A stretch of DNA of 9,395 nt, from assembly GCA_937884735.1 (NCBI GenBank), contig CAKZYI010000305.1:1-9395 (forward strand). The letters run 5' to 3'. The notes beneath the pieces are model-generated. The model ran no database searches. It saw only the letters and a list, made by a program, of their open reading frames with translations, and was not told where the DNA came from. Positions 6,898 through 9,395 of the stretch are shown in pieces; the stretch's first letter is position 1, and each line of letters starts with the position of its first letter. The translations under genes were made by a program, and so were the position numbers. This DNA comes from an uncultured Pleurocapsa sp. (lineage in GTDB: Bacteria; Cyanobacteriota; Cyanobacteriia; Cyanobacteriales; Xenococcaceae).

Positions 6898-6938
6898 CCT
6901 AAAGGATACCGCTCCGCGACCGAAGGAAGTCCTTTAGG
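6898..6938. repeat. Small GC-rich inverted repeat of dispersed-repeat type
   Basis: CCTAAAGGA (6898-6906) is perfectly inverted as TCCTTTAGG (6930-6938) around a 23-base GC-rich centre containing CCGCTCCGCGACCG. Size, arms and GC-rich core resemble the small dispersed repeats seen in many cyanobacterial genomes. It lies between the stop codons of two convergent genes. No T-run follows on either strand, so it is not a canonical intrinsic terminator, though it may protect or end both transcripts. The bases right after it (TTTAGGGCAT) match the outer end of the larger element at 6160-6169 read in reverse, apart from one base. Confidence 0.55.
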
Positions 6939-7079
6939 GCATATCATTGGTCTTTAGTCATTAGCTATTCTCTAAAATGATTTGAGATTACTATAAAAGA
7001 CAATTATTGGTTATTTATTTGCTGTTACCCTAAAAGCTAGTACTGATATTCTTTATGCTCAAAAATAGATGCAATTCGA

Positions 7080-7937
7080 CTATATGTCCTTTTTTGGCTG
7101 AATGCAGACTTGTTCTATTACGGCACTGGTGGTAGCAATGTTTAAGTTAACGGTTTTTCCGTCTTTTGTTTTAATCAAGGCTCTATCTGGAGACAGGCGA
7201 TCGTAAACAAAATTATGACCGTTATTGGTCGCATATGCGTTGGCTGTATCGGTAGACTTTCCCAACAAGTCATGCCAATCATCAAAACTAGGATTTAGAA
7301 CTGAACTATCTCTAATGCATACTAGAGAATCTATGCCATTTTGCTCATTTTGCCAAAATTTATCTTGGTTTACATCGGTAGCTTGATGAAGACTGCTCAA
7401 TGTCACATTACCAAGAGAAAAACTAACTCCACTATCAACAATATCGTGAGAAAAAGATACTGGAGTAGGGAGTATTTCTGGCTCCAAAACAATTTCATTA
7501 TTATTTAACATTACCGATGAATAGTAGCGATTTTCATCTTTGCCGACAAAATAAATGGTTTTGCCTTTAACTGCTTTGAAAACATTACCCCCAAACACTA
7601 TTTGAGCAGGAATTAATGTATTAGGAGTAGTTTCTAATTTTGACTGCCGATAATAATAAAAATTGTCTTCTAGCTGGCAGATTCTAATGTAGTAATTGTC
7701 AGTCTGAAAACTATATACTTCGCGATATTTACTATCTACTTTTTGGCTACTATACTCTTGTTTGGCTGAAGAACTATACTTCTGGTGGTAGTCTACTTGT
7801 AAATAGTTGTAGTCGAAATTAATGTTATTTTGTTTTGTTTCTTCTGCAAGGGTTGGAATTGTTTTTCCCCCACAAGTGTAAACAATAGCTATTAATAAAA
7901 TTCCTTTTTTACACCAACCAATTGCTGCAAAACTCAT
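7080..7937 (-). CDS. Exported protein of unknown function with a signal peptide
   Basis: The 285-residue product begins with a typical Sec signal: Lys10-Lys11, a hydrophobic core ILLIAIVYT at 13-21 and a likely cleavage near Ala31 (TLA then EE). Cys22 does not sit in a good lipobox, so I favour a soluble periplasmic or secreted protein over a lipoprotein. The mature part is rich in Tyr, Asn and Ser; residues 43-97 contain many tyrosines, and the rest looks like beta strands and turns. Cysteines at 87, 207 and 278 remain in the mature chain. I recognise no catalytic motif. The ATG lacks a clear ribosome site, but an AT-rich stretch (TATATACTGTAAT on the coding strand) lies just upstream. It is divergent from the BlaI-type repressor gene and could be one of its targets, which is speculation. 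Confidence 0.78.
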   Translation of the reverse strand: MSFAAIGWCKKGILLIAIVYTCGGKTIPTLAEETKQNNINFDYNYLQVDYHQKYSSSAKQEYSSQKVDSKYREVYSFQTDNYYIRICQLEDNFYYYRQSKLETTPNTLIPAQIVFGGNVFKAVKGKTIYFVGKDENRYYSSVMLNNNEIVLEPEILPTPVSFSHDIVDSGVSFSLGNVTLSSLHQATDVNQDKFWQNEQNGIDSLVCIRDSSVLNPSFDDWHDLLGKSTDTANAYATNNGHNFVYDRLSPDRALIKTKDGKTVNLNIATTSAVIEQVCIQPKKDI

Positions 7938-8341
7938 TTTGATTACAGTATATATTTATTTAGATAAATTTACTTAATAAGTAACTGCATACTTTGTTCA
8001 AAGATAACCTTTAAAAAGTATTAAGTATTTTTTATGTATAGTATTTAGTTTAAACTCAAAGAGTAAAGAGTTAGACAATGCCTCTATTGCTTTTCAATTA
8101 TGATTGAATTTAAATAATTAAACTATATTTACAATAATTTAAGCTGTAAAAGCTAATAACCATCTAATAATTATAATGTTGTAAAAACTGTTAATCTACT
8201 AGTTTTTTTCTTGTTTAATGAGTAACATGATTAACTTCATTGAGAATTGTTATATTTTTAGCACTCAATTAAAGAAAATCGAAAGTTATGAGTTGCTCAA
8301 CAGGTAAAATATGTTTACACATTTTGTCTCTAGCTCAATTG
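7938..8341. promoter_or_regulatory. Divergent AT-rich regulatory region between the exported-protein gene and the BlaI-type gene
   Basis: About 400 bases without a credible gene. It contains a 15-bp palindrome TTACTTAATAAGTAA (7970-7984), three AGTATT repeats (8018-8046), a 10-bp palindrome AGTTTAAACT (8047-8056), TTTACA/TGTAAA half-sites (8128-8185) and an AT hairpin AAAAACT/AGTTTTT (8183-8207). It must hold promoters for both divergent genes, but exact boxes cannot be fixed. Confidence 0.5.
8128..8185 (+). promoter_or_regulatory. Candidate BlaI-type operator half-sites
   Basis: TTTACA (8128-8133) is inverted as TGTAAA (8145-8150), and TGTAAA recurs at 8180-8185, exactly 35 bases after the second copy; both of those sit in TGTAAAA(G/A)CT. 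BlaI and MecI repressors of Gram-positive bacteria recognise TACA/TGTA half-sites, and this family usually regulates itself, so an operator here is expected. The arrangement is wider than the classical dyad, and AT-rich sequence gives such matches by chance. Confidence 0.35.
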
Positions 8342-8764
8342 ATGGCTTTTTTACCAAATCACAAACCTAAAAAAATGTCGCTAGGACCTTTGGAAACTGA
8401 AATTCTAGAGATAGTTTGGCAACTGAAGGTAGCGACGGTAAAAGGTGTTCATGATCGCATATTGCAAGATCCTAATCGGGAATTAGCTTATACGTCAGTT
8501 ACTACAGTCTTAAGACGGCTGACTGAAAAAGGCTGGCTCAAATGCAGCAAAAAAGATCGTGCTTTTTCTTGGCAAGCTCTAGTTTCTTCAGAAGAAGCCA
8601 AAGCTTTACAATCTTATGAGAAACTAAATTGTTTTTTGGCGGTAAGCAATCCTGACGTGGTGGCTTCTTTCGCAGATAGCTTAGATGCTGCTAGCATAAA
8701 GCAAATTGATGCGATCGCCGCTCGTCTCAATGCCATCCGCCGCCAGAGAGAGGAAGAAAAATAA
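8342..8764 (+). CDS. BlaI/MecI/CopY-family transcriptional repressor
   Basis: This 140-residue protein should be a dimeric DNA-binding repressor controlled by the membrane protease encoded next to it. The winged helix spans about 13-82: SLGPLETEILEIVWQL at 13-28 is the first helix, the recognition helix lies in LAYTSVTTVLRRLTEKGWL at 48-66, and the wing is at 67-79. The rest forms the helical dimerisation arm ending in charged REEEK. I chose the ATG at 8342, giving MAFLPNHKPKKMSLGPLE, because cyanobacterial members as I recall them start in this way. The frame is open to another ATG at 8288 that adds 18 residues outside the fold; that start has a weak AAAG upstream and cannot be excluded. The stop overlaps the protease start as TAATG, which indicates translational coupling. 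Confidence 0.9.
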   Translation: MAFLPNHKPKKMSLGPLETEILEIVWQLKVATVKGVHDRILQDPNRELAYTSVTTVLRRLTEKGWLKCSKKDRAFSWQALVSSEEAKALQSYEKLNCFLAVSNPDVVASFADSLDAASIKQIDAIAARLNAIRRQREEEK

Positions 8765-9395
8765 TGCATTTGTTGGCTATATCAATAGTAATTCTCATAA
8801 CTTACTTGATTCGTCGCCAGCCAATATCTTCTGGTGGAACTTGGTCTGAACGATGGTACACCGCTTTATTCTTGTTACTATTCCCTTCTTTGCTAATTTT
8901 AGTTACGGCGATCTCTGTTCTGTATATGGGTTGTCATGGTGCTATGTTAGGCATCAAAGCTGGCTCATTAGGATGTGGTTTAGCTGGTAGTCTAATCTTG
9001 TTTGCCCTTGGCAGTTTGATCGAGCGAACTTATCAAAGTCATCGCTCTATCGCTAGTTTAGAAGCTTATCAAGAACAGTTAGTAGCAGGCAAGATAGTCA
9101 GGCTAATCGATATAGAATTACCTTACAGCGCGCAGATTGGATTTTGGAATCCCAAATTGGTCATTAGTAGTGGCATGCTCGACAGTCTGGATGAGGAGCA
9201 TTTAAAGGCAGTTTTAGCCCACGAACAGGCTCACTTATACTATCGCGACACATTTTGGTTTTTCTGGTTGGGTTGGATGCGCTTTTTTAGCTCTTGGCTA
9301 CCCAAGACAGAAACTCTCTGGCAAGAGCTTTTACTACTGCGGGAACTAAGAGCGGACAGTAAGGCAGCAAAAGAAGTAGATTTCTTGCTTTTGGC
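8764..9395 (+). CDS. M56-family (BlaR1/MecR1-like) membrane zinc metalloprotease, 3' end cut by the window
   Basis: The frame starts in the TAATG overlap with the repressor gene and remains open to the window edge, giving 210 complete codons. Transmembrane segments are visible at about 3-16, 34-55 and 66-86. The zinc-binding HExxH motif is HEQAH at 153-157, and the LRELRAD segment at 192-198 supplies a likely third ligand, Glu194, as in M48/M56 proteases. PYSAQIGFWNPKLVIS at 120-135 is the conserved segment before the motif in M56 proteins. In the family, signal sensing activates the protease, which inactivates the BlaI-type repressor by cleavage. No penicillin-binding sensor domain is seen so far. 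Many cyanobacterial members are short and lack it, but the end is not in the window. The pair probably forms a two-gene operon with an unknown signal. Confidence 0.9.
   Translation, partial: MHLLAISIVILITYLIRRQPISSGGTWSERWYTALFLLLFPSLLILVTAISVLYMGCHGAMLGIKAGSLGCGLAGSLILFALGSLIERTYQSHRSIASLEAYQEQLVAGKIVRLIDIELPYSAQIGFWNPKLVISSGMLDSLDEEHLKAVLAHEQAHLYYRDTFWFFWLGWMRFFSSWLPKTETLWQELLLLRELRADSKAAKEVDFLLL

Noticed and set aside
6898..6938. Intrinsic terminator between the convergent genes
   Set aside because: The inverted repeat has a 23-base centre and no T-run on either strand, so it is better described as a dispersed repeat.
6618..6947. Minus-strand frame antisense to the end of the membrane coiled-coil gene
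   Set aside because: It overlaps the coding frame of a more convincing gene and ends in the small inverted repeat; no start signal supports it.
8288..8341. Longer start for the BlaI-type repressor at 8288
   Set aside because: The 18 extra residues lie outside the winged-helix fold, and family members as I recall them begin near MAFLPNHKPKK. A weak AAAG site keeps it possible.

Overview
The window looks like a piece of a cyanobacterial chromosome. It is AT-rich, it carries five perfect HIP1 octamers (GCGATCGC at 1808, 4425, 6450, 6753 and 8711), and its main operon has the layout of the cyanobacterial pix/pil chemotaxis-type clusters that steer type IV pilus motility. The coding style would fit a filamentous or baeocyte-forming lineage, but I cannot place the genus from sequence alone.

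Positions 1-5368 hold a minus-strand cluster, read from high to low coordinates. It begins with a PatA/PixG-type regulator (PATAN plus receiver, 5368-4163), then a single-domain CheY-like receiver (3984-3622), then a CheW-like adaptor with a GTG start (3556-2996). A large membrane-bound methyl-accepting protein follows (2916-112), and the first 20 codons of one more gene (62 to the window edge) sit where the CheA kinase is normally found. The receptor combines a large extracytoplasmic domain with a cytoplasmic GAF domain. That GAF has both cysteine motifs of DXCF-type cyanobacteriochromes (DPCF and CH, 28 residues apart), so it could be a photoreceptor. Functionally, the receptor would signal through CheW to CheA, and the two receiver proteins would be the outputs to pilus motors.

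Positions 5369-6210 are non-coding. The half next to the operon is very AT-rich and contains a minus-strand terminator-like hairpin and other dyads. The other half, 5834-6166, is a GC-richer 333-bp block bounded by 19-bp imperfect terminal inverted repeats flanked by TA. Its interior is an array of short perfect hairpins, three of them abutting with no spacer. It looks like a MITE-like or palindromic interspersed element and is the most unusual feature in the window.

Positions 6211-6840 encode an unrecognised membrane and coiled-coil protein (+). After it comes a small GC-rich inverted repeat (6898-6938), then a minus-strand gene for an exported protein of unknown function (7937-7080).

Positions 7938-8341 are a divergent AT-rich regulatory region with dyads. 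It leads into a + strand BlaI/MecI-type repressor (8342-8764), which overlaps by one base (TAATG) a BlaR1/M56-type membrane zinc protease gene that runs off the window end. That pair forms a protease-repressor signalling module; candidate TACA/TGTA half-sites lie upstream of it.
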